A DNA stretch of 64,000 nt from Ditylenchus dipsaci (GCA_004194705.1 SADC01000032.1:62001-126000); one strand, 5' to 3'. Positions 42,333-54,797 are shown, counted from the first letter of the stretch. The notes: generated from the letters alone by a model not told the origin. Program-made: numbers and translations.

Positions 42333-42806
42333 TAAAGGAGGGGTGAAAGCTGTTAAGGAGATAGTCTCGACACGAAAGGATTAATCCAAGATTTGTGCTT
42401 ATGAAATGTGGTTTTAGAGCCATATTTTATCGACCACTTGGTGTTGCGATATCAGACAAACTTGTGTAAAATTAAAAGCTGGATTAGCAACATGAAAATA
42501 TCAAAATTTCTAAATTCATTTAAAAAATGCAATTAAAATTGAAATGAAAAAGGGAAAAAACCAATCGGAAAAAGGTTGATTATCTTGTATTGCATTTCAA
42601 TTTTTAAGTGCATTTTTTGAAGAAATTTAGACATTATGATATTCATGTTGCTAATCCAACTTTTAATTTCGCACAAGTTTGTCTGAGATCGCAACACCGA
42701 GTTGGCCACAAAATATGTCTCAAAAACCCCATTAAAAAACACAAAACTTGGATTGATCCTTTCATACCAAGACTATCTCCTTAACAGCTTTCACCCCTCT
42801 TTTTAC
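42333..42806. mobile_element. fold-back element, ~200-bp arms
   Basis: Left GGAGGGGTGAAAGCTGTTAA... and right ...TTAACAGCTTTCACCCCTC pair through about 200 bp each with scattered mismatches. Small AT spacer. ORFs on either strand are shadows. Confidence 0.75.
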
Positions 42807-43191
42807 TTGTCTGAGAAGAATCTTCAAAAAGTTAGTCCAAAATGCAAATCCAAAAATACGGGTTCAATAAAGATTCACCTAAAACCCCCTCACCCCATTA
42901 CAGAACATCAGTTTAGATTTAACAAGACTTGTATTTTCAAGTCTGTGTCACTTTTTTTCTAAAGTCCTTTGCAGAAATATCATAAATAAATGTCGTAAAA
43001 ATCAAATTTTATGTAAAATTTGAGTACTGTTTTGTCGAAAGTACGTCAAATACTATGCAAAAAGTTACATGGGACTTAACTTAGCACGAAAAAAGTCGGC
43101 GCTAGTAGCGAATACAACCCCCCTCATAAATCGGACCTTTTCAAAATCGCTGTAACTACACTTTCAAATAACAACTTTGGGCTTAGCCCTT

Positions 43192-44361
43192 ATGGCTCTA
43201 TCACAATTGTAAGTGTCAGTGTTAATGTTTTTGGTATTGTGAACATCTCTTGCGTTTACACTTACATTAACACAGTAAGAACAAATAAGTCTTTTGCTGG
43301 TGTTTTATTGGTGCACTATGGCAAGCTAGAGGAACCAGCGACCATTGCCTGGTCAGCGCAATACAAATACAAAGCTGGAAATTAGATACTAATGATGAAG
43401 ATGACGTTTTATGACGTTCCATGACGACGAAACGTCAAAAAAATTATGAAGTTTTCGCCTTATCCTTATGGTCTCAGAGGCAAAGATATCAAAGCGTATG
43501 ACTGATGCGGTGTAGTAAAGTTAAATTATTGGATCGATTTGAGACCACGATGAGCTCTCTGCGACGGTCAAGCAATGAAAATGTGCGAAGAATGCGGCGT
43601 AGGGCTTCATTAAAAATCTGGCGCTACTGTAATAAACCACCCTCCCAATAATTTTTAGGCTTAGGAATTAGGCTTAGCCCTTGGGCTTAGGCTTTGGGCC
43701 TTAGGCATTAGGCTCAGGGACAAAACGTAATAATTTCACCACTTTTCCAAAAAAAAGTATGGTTTTTGGGGTACCTGAAAAAATATTGGGCGGGGGCGGG
43801 TATATGATAGTAGCGTCGAAAATCTTTTAAGGTGTTCCATGTAAGAGAATAAATTTTGTTATTTGTTATCCACCCGCTCTTTTATTGTGTTGAGTTTTTC
43901 TCTACGTGTTGGGTTTCACCTGCCTGAATGATAACGAAGTCGAGTTCCTCGGGTTAAAATACGCCTACAAAAGTGTTTTGAAGCAAAATTTTTTTTTTAC
44001 CAAAATTGACCAAAATTTAGCGAAATTCAGGCAATAATGGGTTAATAGAGAAAACACGGTACACTTACACTTACCCCTTCATAATACGAATGTATATGTA
44101 AATGAAAATTTAATGCAAGTATTTTTAAAGAACACTAAAAGTGCTTTATTGATGACGAGGAGTTCAATGCTAGTTATAAAAACTTAATAATTTGGTATTT
44201 TTTGCTAAAAAACTGACTTTTGGGAATAAAAATGAGAATAAGTCAAATATTTTCATTTACATTAGTATTGTAAAGGGGAAGTGTAAATGTAAGTGTAAAT
44301 GCAAATGTTTTTGGTATTGTGAAGAGACCTTACATTTACACTTACAACTGTGATAGAGCCA
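43192..44361. mobile_element. inverted-repeat element, TGGCTCTATCACA ends
   Basis: TGGCTCTATCACAATTGTAAG...TTTTGGTATTGTGAA and its mirror near 44262-44361. Subterminal repeats of GTGTAAATGTAAGTGTAA. The interior holds the TTAGGC cluster at 43657-43720. No transposase. Confidence 0.65.
43657..43720. repeat. degenerate TTAGGC cluster
   Basis: TTAGGCTTAGGAATTAGGC...TTAGGCTTTGGGCC...TTAGGCATTAGGC: about six TTAGGC or near matches. TTAGGC is the usual nematode telomere unit. A smaller cluster is at 19228-19278. Confidence 0.5.
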
Positions 44362-44842
44362 TTAGGCTCGGGGTAGGCCAGCGTACGGAAGTTGTGACCA
44401 ATAGTTTACGCACTTTTTCTGGGTCTAGGACATATATTTGGGTGCTCTTCACTTAAGTTTTAGAAGGAAAAATTTATGGGTGGGAGGGTATTCGCCACTA
44501 GGGTCAAAAGTCTTTATTTGCATAACTGTTTGCAGACTGAAATGTAGCTCTAGATCTCCTTTACAAATTTGGAGCAGAAGACTAGTGACTACTAGAAGTT
44601 ATTTTTATAATAAATCGAGAACTCGCTTTTATAGGGCAAAGTTTTTTCGTAGCTAAAAAGGCGCTTTTAAGCGCTAGGAGAAGCATTCTAGGTGCAAAAA
44701 AAACCTTTTTCCGTTTTTAAAGTCCAATTCGATCAGTTTTCGGAATTTGCACAAAATTTGGTGGAAGGCAAGGTTGATAAATGTCTAAAGTTAACTTTTT
44801 AGTTCGTTTTTTATAGACGTCTATCAAAAACAGGAATATTAA

Positions 44843-45678
44843 CATTAGAATTCCCGACTGTAACGTTCGACTACCTGGCAGTAAAAAAACATGCTGAGCA
44901 CGAATATCGCAAAATCAGACCTCCTTGCTAAAGTACAATGCCCATAACTATGGCAATTTTCACAGCGACTCTTTGAACAAGAAACAAGACTTTTAACAAG
45001 AAATTTTTCAATTCAAAAAATTGACTCTCTTTAATTGACACTCTCAATCATTAAGAAAATTGACATCAAACGACATGTCGAATGATGTTACAAATTCGAA
45101 AAAAAAATTCAAGGAAGGGATGTTTGTGGGCATTGATCTGACTATTTTTAAGTATAATCATTTCGTATTTACGCCTATTGTGTAGCCCTAATTGGGCAGA
45201 TTTGCATCATGTCTCCTGTAATTTCGGAGTGACTTTTGCTTAATTTTCGTGCTGACTTTTCGCCTATCTTGTAGCTCTTGAATTCCTGTGCAAGTATCGA
45301 CCAGGCATCAAGCAGATAAACGGCCAGAGTACAAAAACTCCCCATGCTTTTAGAAAAATTGTAAATTTTTCAAAATGGTCTTATTTGATTCTATTAATTT
45401 TTTACTCGCGATAATGTTTATGAATGTAGGCAAACGACATACCATCAGAAAGCTCAGACAAAGTGCTTTCTTGTGAGCATAAAATAAAATGCTGAACTAG
45501 ATAAGTTCGCTGCTCACCAGCCTGGTGAAAAAACCACCCGATTTTCAATAAGTCTCTGTGAGAATTGCGGTAATTGAGGGCATTGTACTCTAGCGAAGAG
45601 GGCTGATTTTGCGATATTCGTGCTCAGCAGGTTCTTTTACTGCCAGGTAGTCGAACGTTACAGTCGGGAATTCTAGTG
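44843..45678. mobile_element. piggyBac-type MITE, TTAA duplication, ~120-bp TIRs
   Basis: TTAA at 44839-44842 and 45679-45682 flank CATTAGAATTCCCGACTG...CAGTCGGGAATTCTAGTG. The inverted repeats continue about 120 bp (TGCTGAGCACGAATATCGC). TTAA-specific insertion marks the piggyBac superfamily. No ORF. Confidence 0.85.
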
Positions 45679-45682
45679 TTAA

Positions 45683-46980
45683 AGACAAACTAGAAGCAAT
45701 GCAAACAGTTCCCTGCGACATTGTATTTGCAGATAAAAGTAGCAGGAAAAGAGGGGAAACTAGCTTTTCCTCTTGCAGTTGTCTTTAATGATTCTTAAAG
45801 ATTAAATAAAAATAATATTTTCCTTACCTATGTGTTGTTTTTTGTAAATTTAATAGTGATCAGTGACTAAAAGCTGATTAAAAGTTTTGTAAAATCCCGA
45901 TCCGATAGTTTTTGAAATTTTAGTTAAGAGCGTGTTTTCGCCCAGTCAAGCGCACAACCCAAAATCGGCTAAGAAATGACCCGGCATATTTAGTAGGTTT
46001 GAGAAGATCGCATAATTTGTCATGTACATGGTGCAGAACTAATCACTTTCAGTAACCACTCAAAACCCAGCCCACGTTCGGGGCGGCATCGGTCGGTTTG
46101 GGAACAAATCGTGAACTTCTCATTTTTGATGACGGACGTTAAATCGACTAAAAAACTGAAAACAAGGCTAATTTTTCAGCTGGTAATTATAGCTTTTTTC
46201 ATAGTAAAAGTCCCAAAGTTTTTTTACCCTTTTCAGCTCAAACAGCTGAAAAAAAGATAAAAAAGCCAGCTAAAAATTAGCCATATTTCTTTTATCTTTT
46301 AAGCTGTTTTGACATCCATGTCTTTTGGTAGCCGTAACTGAGCTTTTTAATACTGCTTCCGACACAACCCGACGGTATGGCCGATTTAGAGCTTTTTCAG
46401 ACTACACATTGGAAAACGGGCACATGTGCTCTTTATTTTATCAACACCAAACATAGTCTTGGTTCCAAAACTACAAAAAAGTAAGCTATTTTTGAACTTG
46501 TTTTTCTGCGCCATCTTTCTAGAAAAAAGTTTTATTACGAGTCAACAGCCTATTTTATTGTTTTACTTGAGAAGTGTTATTGTAAAACAGTTGTTTGGCC
46601 ATTTTAGATTGTGTTTTTTTGCTCAACAATATTTGAATAAATTAGCAAAAGAAACACCTGAACAGCTATAGCTCTAATAGATTGTTTCTTTTTCCCATTT
46701 TTCGCAGAAATTTGTTGGCATAGAAACGACGTGAAAAGTTTTGCGTAATTTGTTATCAGAAAGTTTTTAACTGTTCGGCCTCTTTACTTTTTTATTTACG
46801 AGTTTTGATAAATTTACCGATTTTAATTTCAACTGTAATTTTACTGTCGAGTCTTTATAACCCGGCAATGCCATAGGTAGTTTCCGCACCAGATACAATA
46901 CCCCAGATCCAAAAAAGATATGGCAAAAAATTTCAAACCGAGGCATAAATAAACTTTTAAGGGATTTGTTATATCGATCA
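45683..46980. other. no gene recognised
   Basis: 46160-46310 contains an inverted repeat around AAAAAGCTCAGC-like text (CAGCTGGTAATTATAGC / CCAGCTAAAAATTAGCC). No exon supported. Confidence 0.4.
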
Positions 46981-47737
46981 CAGTCAAACCTTTATATAGC
47001 TGCCCTTTTTTAATTAAAAGTTAACTATATCACAGTTTTGTTTGTTTTTTCAAAGGGGCATACCAGCGCGTTACACTGCAAATTAAGGCGGAGACCAGCA
47101 GGCTGTACACTGAAATATACGCGCCAATTTGGTACTTGGTCGTTATGGTACGCGGTCGTTTTGGTACGAAATTTTTCAGTGAGAATTGTTTCGGTAAGAA
47201 ATTTTTAGTTAGATATTTTTCGGTGACAGCACGAAGAACGGTATTCTGGTAAGAGATTTTTTAATACGCGGTTATTTCGGTAAGTAATTTTTTGGTAACG
47301 GCACGAAAAATTTCGTACCAAAACGACCAAGTACCAAATTGGCGCGTATATTTTGGTGTACAGCCGACCAGCAATTTTTTAAAAATCCTCCTTGTTTCAC
47401 TCGTTTCATGTCAAATTTGATATTTATGACCTTATCCTACTTTTAAAAAGTAGGTAGAAAACTTTCGTCGGATCAGGAAGAACGCTTATAGAAAACAGTC
47501 ATAAGAATAGAAAAGTGTTCCTCCCGCCTCAATTGCAGTGTGACGCGCTGGTGGTCCCCTTTAATGGCAAAACTATCTGGTTATTGAAAAACGACCGGCG
47601 TAATCGGAATACTTGCAATATTCATGACAAAATTGTCTAAACTTTGCTGAAAAACTCTTCAAAAAGTAAGATAAGAAAGTGTCGGATCCTATGCGGAAAC
47701 GAACTTGAAGTGGCGGCCACTATATAGAGGTTTGACC
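46981..47737. mobile_element. pogo/Tigger-like element, CAGTCAAACCTTTATA ends
   Basis: CAGTCAAACCTTTATATAGC at the left and TATATAGAGGTTTGAC at the right. The fold-back 47101-47365 is nested inside, and a TACCGTATTT MITE inserted at its right edge. Confidence 0.6.
47101..47365. mobile_element. fold-back MITE, GGCTGTACAC ends
   Basis: GGCTGTACACTGAAATATAC...GTATATTTTGGTGTACAGCC; TIRs about 45 bp, subterminal GGTACGAAATTTTT repeats, 265 bp. Confidence 0.8.
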
Positions 47738-47974
47738 TACCGTATTTTCTGTATTAAGTCCCCCTCTTTAATAACTCCCCCTATATGGACCTCATATCTC
47801 AGCCTAGAGAAAGTTTTGGAAATCTTTTCTTAGTTACCACGAGTTCACCTGATCCCACTTTTCAGATTTTGGCTGAGCACCCAAAAATCTCAAAATCGAC
47901 CTGAAAATTTTCCCACTTTTTGAGGTTGAACAATAAATCCTCGGGGCGGGGGTCTTAATACAGAAAATACGGTA
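47738..47974. mobile_element. MITE, TACCGTATTTTCTG family
   Basis: TACCGTATTTTCTGTATTAA...TTAATACAGAAAATACGGTA with the family interior (CTCATATCTCAGC; TTTCAGATTTTGGCTGAGC). Confidence 0.85.
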
Positions 47975-50487
47975 CTTAACTTCGTTCTTAGCAATATTGG
48001 GCGCTAGTAGCGAAAACACCTTCCTATCCCAAAATTTGACCCATCCATGTAACTACGAAATACCTGTAACTACTGAGTCTTTATGTTTAAGAGTAGGCCA
48101 GCATATGCTATCCGGAACTAAAAAATGTCTTACGCACTTTTCCGGGTTCTGGGACATATATTGAGTGCATTTTACATGGGTTTTTAAAAAGGGGGGGGGT
48201 GGTATTCGTTACTAGGGTCCAATATTCTTTATTTACTCAAATATTTTTGGTGACCTCCTGCCTCCCAAAATAACGAGAATGGAGAGGGCTATTCTTTCTT
48301 CGCTTTTTGTTATATCTCACCTCCCCTCATCCCTCTCTCCTTATATACAAATTTGTTCCTTTTCTGGGGCAGTATGAGTGCCCTTTCTTCTAGTCTTTAA
48401 CTCAGAATGGCCTTGGCTGTCTACAATGACAGCAGCCTATTACCCCCCCCTCTATTTAGGCAGAGTTCTTTTCTTATCCTTCTTCTTCGCAAATTTTTCG
48501 TCTCATAGATTATGCTTTTTTCAACATGTTGGCACACTACATCCTTGCTCTTGTTTTCAGCCACAAACAAATCAATTTTTTCATTTCTCGTTTTGTCTCC
48601 GTCTTCTTCCTGCCGAATTATTCAATTATGCTTTTGGGTGAGCGGTCTGAAATTCTTTCTTTGTTTTGGTTGTGTGTTTCAATTGATATATGGTTTTTTG
48701 TTTCAAAAAAATATTTTTTCTTCAAGATCTTTCTCATCATAAGTTATAAACATAAAAATTTGGTCTTTGGGTTTGAATTTTTCTGGTTCTTTTTTTATGG
48801 TTACCGAAATTTCAGCTCGCCCAAACCACCCACCCCCTTTTGCTGTTTTTTTGGCTTGTGATTGAGCGCTGAGTAGGCCAACATAGGTTAGGAGGGGGAA
48901 AATATTGGAGTCCGTGTTGGCGTACACTGGCATAACTCAAGCCTAAACGCAAGTCGAAAATAGATGTTTTGACAAAAAAGAATTATTTAAGGAAAAAAGT
49001 CGACTATATGTGAATTTTTTTGTCTAAAAAGTCAAAGTATAGAGGAGGAGACTTAAGAAGGGCCTAAAATTCAATGGATTTAAAAAGATGGAGGAAAATT
49101 AGATATAAAGTTTTTTTTTGTTAAGTTTTGTCACTTTTGGTGGATTAATGAGTTATGGAGAAAATACGTTGGACAACAAAGGAGCACTTGAACCTAATCT
49201 CCCCCCCCCCTTCCCCAGTCAAATCAGCTTGGGGACCAAGAAAACTTTTTTGAAAATTCTTCACTGCACTACTTTTACCTAAACTCTCAGAAAACATGTT
49301 TTAATCATGTTTGTACAAAGAAATTTTGGTATAAAAAAATTTCCTTGGCCCCCTGAGCTTATTTGACAGGGGCGGCGGCTTAGGTTCAAGTGAGCGGAAG
49401 GCTCAGGTTCAGATTAGCCGACAACAAATAAAAAATCCCATTTTAGAAACTGTTCGCGCCTAAGGTCTGTCACTGCCAAGGTCCAACACTATTTTGTTTC
49501 AATTTTTAAAGGTTTTTGCCAGTTGTCTTTGGTTAGTCTAATTCTAAAAATTGCGAGGATTTTCCCAAAAAAAATTCGATAAATAAATAGGTGTGGTCTT
49601 TTTTGGCAAAAATTTTGCCATTGAAATAAAAATGATTGCGATTTTGCAGATTAGACTTACCAAAGGCAATTGGCAAAAGCATGAAAAGTGGCGGTAAAAA
49701 AAGCATCGGACCCTAACTGGGAACAAACTTGAGGTAGGAGTCACTATAATAAGGTTTGATCTTTTTTTTTTCAATTTGAAAATTGATTTAAAAAATATGT
49801 CTGAAGAGGGACTAAAATATAATACCAATTTCACGGATAAAAAGCTAATCCTTGTGCTCTCTATAAAATGAAGACAAACATAAAAAGGAACCAATAGAGT
49901 TTAATATCCGAAAACTTTCAGCTTATTAGTTGTCTCAATTTTCTAGTGCCTTGCAAAATATCTAGCTGTTTGTTTAGTCAGCATTGCAAGAGGTTTTTCC
50001 ACTCTTTCTGTGCTTCCAGCCAATAATCTCTGTCTGTATACTACCTAGCCTTTAGACCAAACTTGGAAGTAGCACTAGCCTTTTCCCAGTTATCTTGTCC
50101 CAAACACTCTCGCACAGCCGAATTCTCTGGCTCTTGTTGACACTAGCTGTTTTAGTATAAAATGGTAGTTTTAAAGTGTGTTTCGTAATTTCAAAATATG
50201 TATGGTCAAATTCTTTTAGCATCAAATATTTCCCGGGTTTTGTTTTCTTATTTTTTCATAATTTATTTTTATTATTTCGCCTGGAGCTGCCATTTGTCTT
50301 TTTTCTGGCACCTCAAAATTTTTTTGGTTTTGAAGTTTAAATCAAAAAAATAATGCTTGAAAATGGCAACAATCACTGGATAAAATGACCTTTTTCTTTT
50401 AGAAATGGTCAAACTATCCTTTTTCACCCAAATCTCTTTTTTTCAATTTTTTTAAATGTCAGCCCTAATTTATCCGTATTTTATGTG
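47975..50487. other. no gene recognised
   Basis: 48378-48861 is T-rich with overlapping Phe/Leu/Ser-rich ORFs in two frames and no domain; probably chance. A decayed TACCGTATTTTCTC-like fragment may lie at 49150-49170. Nothing else supported. Confidence 0.4.
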
Positions 50488-50495
50488 CTATTAAC

Positions 50496-51040
50496 TAGAG
50501 TTGAAAAAAGACCGGTCCGAATCTTTTTCGGAATACTCCCGGTCTAAATCTTTTTTTCCGGTCCGATTCGTTCCAAATCTTTTATATCCAAATAACCAAA
50601 TTTATTCAACAAATCATAACAAAATAATCAAAATCGTTGAAGAACACATCAAAATCTTCATTAGAATAGAACATAATTACATAGGGTGGTTATATTTTTC
50701 AAGGTATCTGGACACCCTTTCAGGTTAGTTTACCTTGGTCCCCAAGGCAAAAAATCAAATTTTGGTCAAAAATTTTTTTAATCAAACAGTGTCAACGGCC
50801 ATCTAAAAACATGTTTTAATCATGAATCTTTGATCATTTAATCATAAATTTTATCAGGTGCTGAAACGTTGAAAAAAGACAATTTTGGGCAATTTTGGGT
50901 CACGTAGGGATTCTGTACTCCAACTAAAATTTTTATTTTCGAAAAGATTTAGACCGAATTATATTCCCGGTCCGAATCTCAGATTCGGACCGGGAATAAA
51001 CCGGGAATGTTCCCAGAAATATTCCCAGGACCCATCCCTA
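50496..51040. mobile_element. hAT-like element, GGACCGGGAATA arrays, exact 8-bp duplication
   Basis: TAGAGTTGAAAAAAGACCGG...GGACCCATCCCTA flanked on both sides by CTATTAAC (50488-50495 and 51041-51048). CCGGTCCGAATCTTTTTC at the left and GATTCGGACCGGGAATA at the right are complementary subterminal arrays. 545 bp, no ORF. Confidence 0.85.
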
Positions 51041-51209
51041 CTATTAACTTCCCTAAAACTTGCCAAGACGTCTGAAACAAAAGTATGAAAAAGTAATATC
51101 TTCTTCCTTGTATCTTCCTAATTAAGATATTTTGCCTTTATCTGATATTTTGCAAAGTCTTTTTTAAGTTTAACCCTTAAACCTGTTTTAAATTAACCCC
51201 CGCCAATTC

Positions 51210-51365
51210 AATTTTTTCGCCTAATCATTCAACTTCTGTACGGATTTTTCAGCTTGGTTTCTAACATAGCAAGGCCTAGAATTTTATTTTAGGTATAGTT
51301 TTAATAGAAACCAAGTAGAAAAATTCGTAAGTACATCCAACGATAAAGAAAAAAATTTGAATTGG
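51210..51365. repeat. palindromic repeat, family B, third copy
   Basis: CCTAATCATTCAACTTCTGT...AAGGCCTAGAATTTTATTTT...with mirrored AGAAACCAAGTAGAAAAATTC. Confidence 0.65.
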
Positions 51366-52018
51366 CGGGGACAATCGTTGTCGGAGACGGCAATGGCCCT
51401 TTAAATGCGCACTGTCCTATATATGGGACAAATCTTAAAATGCTCTTTTTTGTTTGCAAATGATTTATTTCTCAGAATCTTTTCACCAAGTTGTAGAAAA
51501 GGATGAAATTTGTTAGTTATAGGAAAAAATCAACATATTATGTAAAGTTTCGGAAAGTCTCTCGGGTTCAAATAGGCCGAAATCCACGTTTTTGAGAAAT
51601 AATTTTTTTTCTCGATGTTTTAAAAGCAAAATTGTAGATTTTCTCCCAGAAAGAAAATCGCTCAGCCCTGCACTATTCATAAAAAAACGAACATCGATAC
51701 CGTATACTAGGTGGACTGGCGCCTTACAGGCGCCTAATAACAAAACATTTTTGTATTTACCGCCGAAAATGGATTTGACAAAATTACTCTATTAAAACAT
51801 TGGGCATATAACAGCAATATTCGCTTGTTTGCCTTTTTAACGACCATGAATGCTAAAAAAATAATTAGAGACAAAAAAATAAACGGAGGAATAAAACATG
51901 CACAAAAATAAAACAAACAAAACGCCTACACAACAAAAAACTAAAGTGGCGCACTTTTAAAAAACACTTTCAAAGGTATTTGCCCATAAGTATCAAAAAC
52001 CCCCTAAAATACCCTGCA

Positions 52019-52340
52019 CGACGAACCTAAAAATTAAGTGACGTCTCAGGGGTGTCGGCCAAATGAGCCGTGCGATAACTCAAAATGTAGCTCAGAATTA
52101 GCGCTACAACGTAACGTTGAGCTTTTCCCGACTTCGGTACAAAAATCCCCGAAAAAAACCCTTACTATTCAAAAAATGCCCAAAAGGGTCAAAAACCCGT
52201 GCACGACGAACCTTAAAATTAAGTGACGTCTCAGGGGTGTCGGCCAAATGAGCCGTGCGATAGCTTAAAATGTGGCCAAGGATTCGGGCTACAACGTAAC
52301 GTTGAGCTTTTCCCGAGTTCTTATCAGAAAACGCGAAAAA
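52019..52340 (+). repeat. tandem duplication, ~184-bp unit
   Basis: AAGTGACGTCTCAGGGGTGTCGG starts at about 52034 and again at about 52221; the units share GCTACAACGTAACGTTGAGC and differ by a few per cent by eye. It may have had more units (GCACGACGAACC occurs before both). Confidence 0.85.
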
Positions 52341-52404
52341 AAATACAAAAAACCAAAAACGTGACAGACAGAATGACAAACATTGTCCAAATACTATATA
52401 GAGA

Positions 52405-52556
52405 TTCTGTATTAAAGACCTCTATCTAATAAAAGCCCCCCCCTACCATTTTTGACTAGGATTTCAGAGCTAGGACCATTTCTGATTTACAATTTTCTAG
52501 ATTTTTCAGGAATTGAAAAATGAAGGCCCCGGGGCCTTTAATACAGGATATACGGT
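52405..52556. mobile_element. MITE, CCGTATATCC variant
   Basis: Left GATTCTGTATTAAAGACC and right GGGCCTTTAATACAGGATATACGGTA are inverted; a diverged member of the TACCGTATTT group. Left boundary uncertain. Confidence 0.55.
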
Positions 52557-54100
52557 ATGTTTAGTGGTCGCTGAGAAAAACCTGTTTGAAGTTTGTCCCA
52601 TATATGGGCCAGTGTGGTAGGGAGTTGTCCCCATATATGGGGCAGTGCGCCATCGAGGTGTTTCAGGTATTTGTATCGAAAAATTGCACGATTTTGGAAA
52701 AACAACTGGTAACATCAGATTGCTTGCAATTTTTAGGACCAAACAGACCATGGTTGCACGGGTGCTGGCCCGATGTACGTCATTCGCCGTTTAAACGGTG
52801 TTTGGCGCCATTTAAAAAAAACCAGTGTCCAGTCAATTTTTCGATTATTTGTAAAAAGCTTGGCGACGGTGTCTCTGTTTTTGACGATTTTTTTATTTTT
52901 TTTTTGGCTATTCAAGTCCCAAAAACTGCAGGGATTCTGACTATCGCAATATCACAGGTCTGAATAAGAAAATTGCAAGATTTTTGAAAAAAGACCCGCA
53001 AAATCGGAATCCTTGCGATTTTCGGATCTAGACCTGCCAAAGACTACTAGCGAATATTTTAAAAATATGGGTAAAAAAGTGTTGGACCCTAGGACGCGTC
53101 AGGTTTCACGTTAAATTTTGGTGTTTTTGGAATATTCGTATTTGACTTGTAATCAAATATCTAATTTGTTTTTGCAAAAAACGAGCTGCATCATAGTGTG
53201 CGCATTTAAGGTTTGAAGATTATTTTCGTTTTCGACTACTACAATTTCAATTTTATTTCGAAATTGGCAAAAATGCTCGAAACTCCGAATTTTTTTTAAA
53301 TTAATACTAATATATGCATTTGGGCCTAATTTTTTGGCCAAAAATTTTCGTTTCGCCTTTTTTCTCAAACTCTTTGATATTTTTTTAAATACTAACGTAT
53401 TTTTGTAAGAACAAGGATATCTTTTTCGGGAGTTGGAAATTTGGAAAATTTGTTGAAAATTTATTCCTTATTAAATGCTGTAAATACGTCATAGGTTCGA
53501 ATCTGAGACGGTGTTGTTTTAATTATTTTTTTATGTCTGCCTCCTACTATCATTCAAATTGGTTTTTGGTAGAACACCAGCTAAGACATTTGAAACTCAA
53601 CGCTATTGCTGGTAATTCAATATTTTGTTTCTTTTTTCATCTTCTTGTCCAGGAACAAAGACAAGAATAGCTTGTCCACTTCCATCATCTTCAAGTTTCT
53701 TTTTTAGATCATAATTATTTTAAACTTATAGCTGTACAGGGTGACCCAAAGTAGGGTTTTTCCAATTTCGTATAGGCTTCCCAGTATCGGTGAAAATTCA
53801 ATTTTTGGGGAAATTGTTGTAGTATAATTTGAGGCTCCAAAACATTTTTGTTCGAAACATGCCAATTATTTCCAAGGTTTTTTCAGTTTAATCAATTATT
53901 TTGATCCTACTTGGGTCAGGGGATGATGATTCTCGAGATTTTGCGCGATAAAAAACTGAGAAATTTCTCCAGCAAAATTTAGTTTACGTTCACTTGCCAA
54001 AGTTCATTTCGCCTTTTTCAAATAAAATTTTTGTGGCATTATGTTTTTCTATAAGACAAGTTTTTTAAAATTGACCTCTCATTTTGTAGCCAAGATTGTC
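52557..54100. other. no gene recognised
   Basis: 52590-52650 has two inverted CCCATATATGGG-type motifs. A mariner-type end CAGGGTGACCCAAAG is at about 53739 without an obvious partner. A B-box-like GGTTCGAATCT is at 53495-53505 followed by T runs. Confidence 0.4.
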
Positions 54101-54103
54101 AGT

Positions 54104-54240
54104 AGGGTTGCGCGCGTTCGTTTAATTTGGCCTAAGCCGTTTACCGTTTAGGACCCGTTTATCAAATCCGTTTATCGTTTACGTTTAATGAAAATGACCC
54201 GTTTAACGGCCGTTTAATCCGTTTAATTTTTTATTTTCCA
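54104..54240. mobile_element. solo hAT-like end with CCGTTTA array
   Basis: TAGGGTTGCGCGCGTTCG opens an array of CCGTTTA/CGTTTAAT repeats. No matching right end with target duplication was found. Confidence 0.5.
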
Positions 54241-54498
54241 TACTTAAGTGTTCAACTACATAGAAACATCATTCTCAGACAATTTTATTGACAAACAGAA
54301 AGGATTAATAAACAGAAGAGTAAATAAACGTAACATGCAATCAAACCACGTATTTACGAACCCTCGACTTAACGAAAAATCTAACACAACGAACCTTTTT
54401 TCGATGCCTATTTGGTCAGTGATTCGGGAAAAGGACTAATAGTTTACCCCCGATTTAACGAGACCCCTAATTTAACAAAAAAAAATTACGGTCTTCAG

Positions 54499-54560
54499 TA
54501 GGTTTGGCCCACCCGCAATTTCCCCCCGCATCCCACAAAAGCGGGAAGAGGCCAACCCTA
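54499..54560. mobile_element. 62-bp hAT-like mini-element, exact 8-bp duplication
   Basis: TAGGTTTGGCCCACC...AGAGGCCAACCCTA with GTCTTCAG on both sides (54491-54498 and 54561-54568). A deletion derivative of the C-rich element type at 15442-15870. Confidence 0.8.
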
Positions 54561-54797
54561 GTCTTCAGAGGTTTCGTTAAGACGAAGTTTGACTGTCTTA
54601 GTCATCTCCGGATTCTTCGTCATCTGATTTTTTTCTTGCTTAACTTCCTCTTCATCAGGCTCTGTGGAAGGCGCAAATTTTAACTTTTTCATGTGCCATT
54701 AAATAAGAAAGGCGATATTAAAAAGGGCGAAACCAATCACCAAAACAATAATGGCTAAAATAAAAGAGCAGCCTTGCTACAAAAACCGAAGAGAATA

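Noticed and set aside
48378..48933. Overlapping Phe/Leu/Ser-rich ORFs that resemble membrane segments
   Set aside because: T-rich DNA gives hydrophobic translations in two frames; no splice context or family motif.
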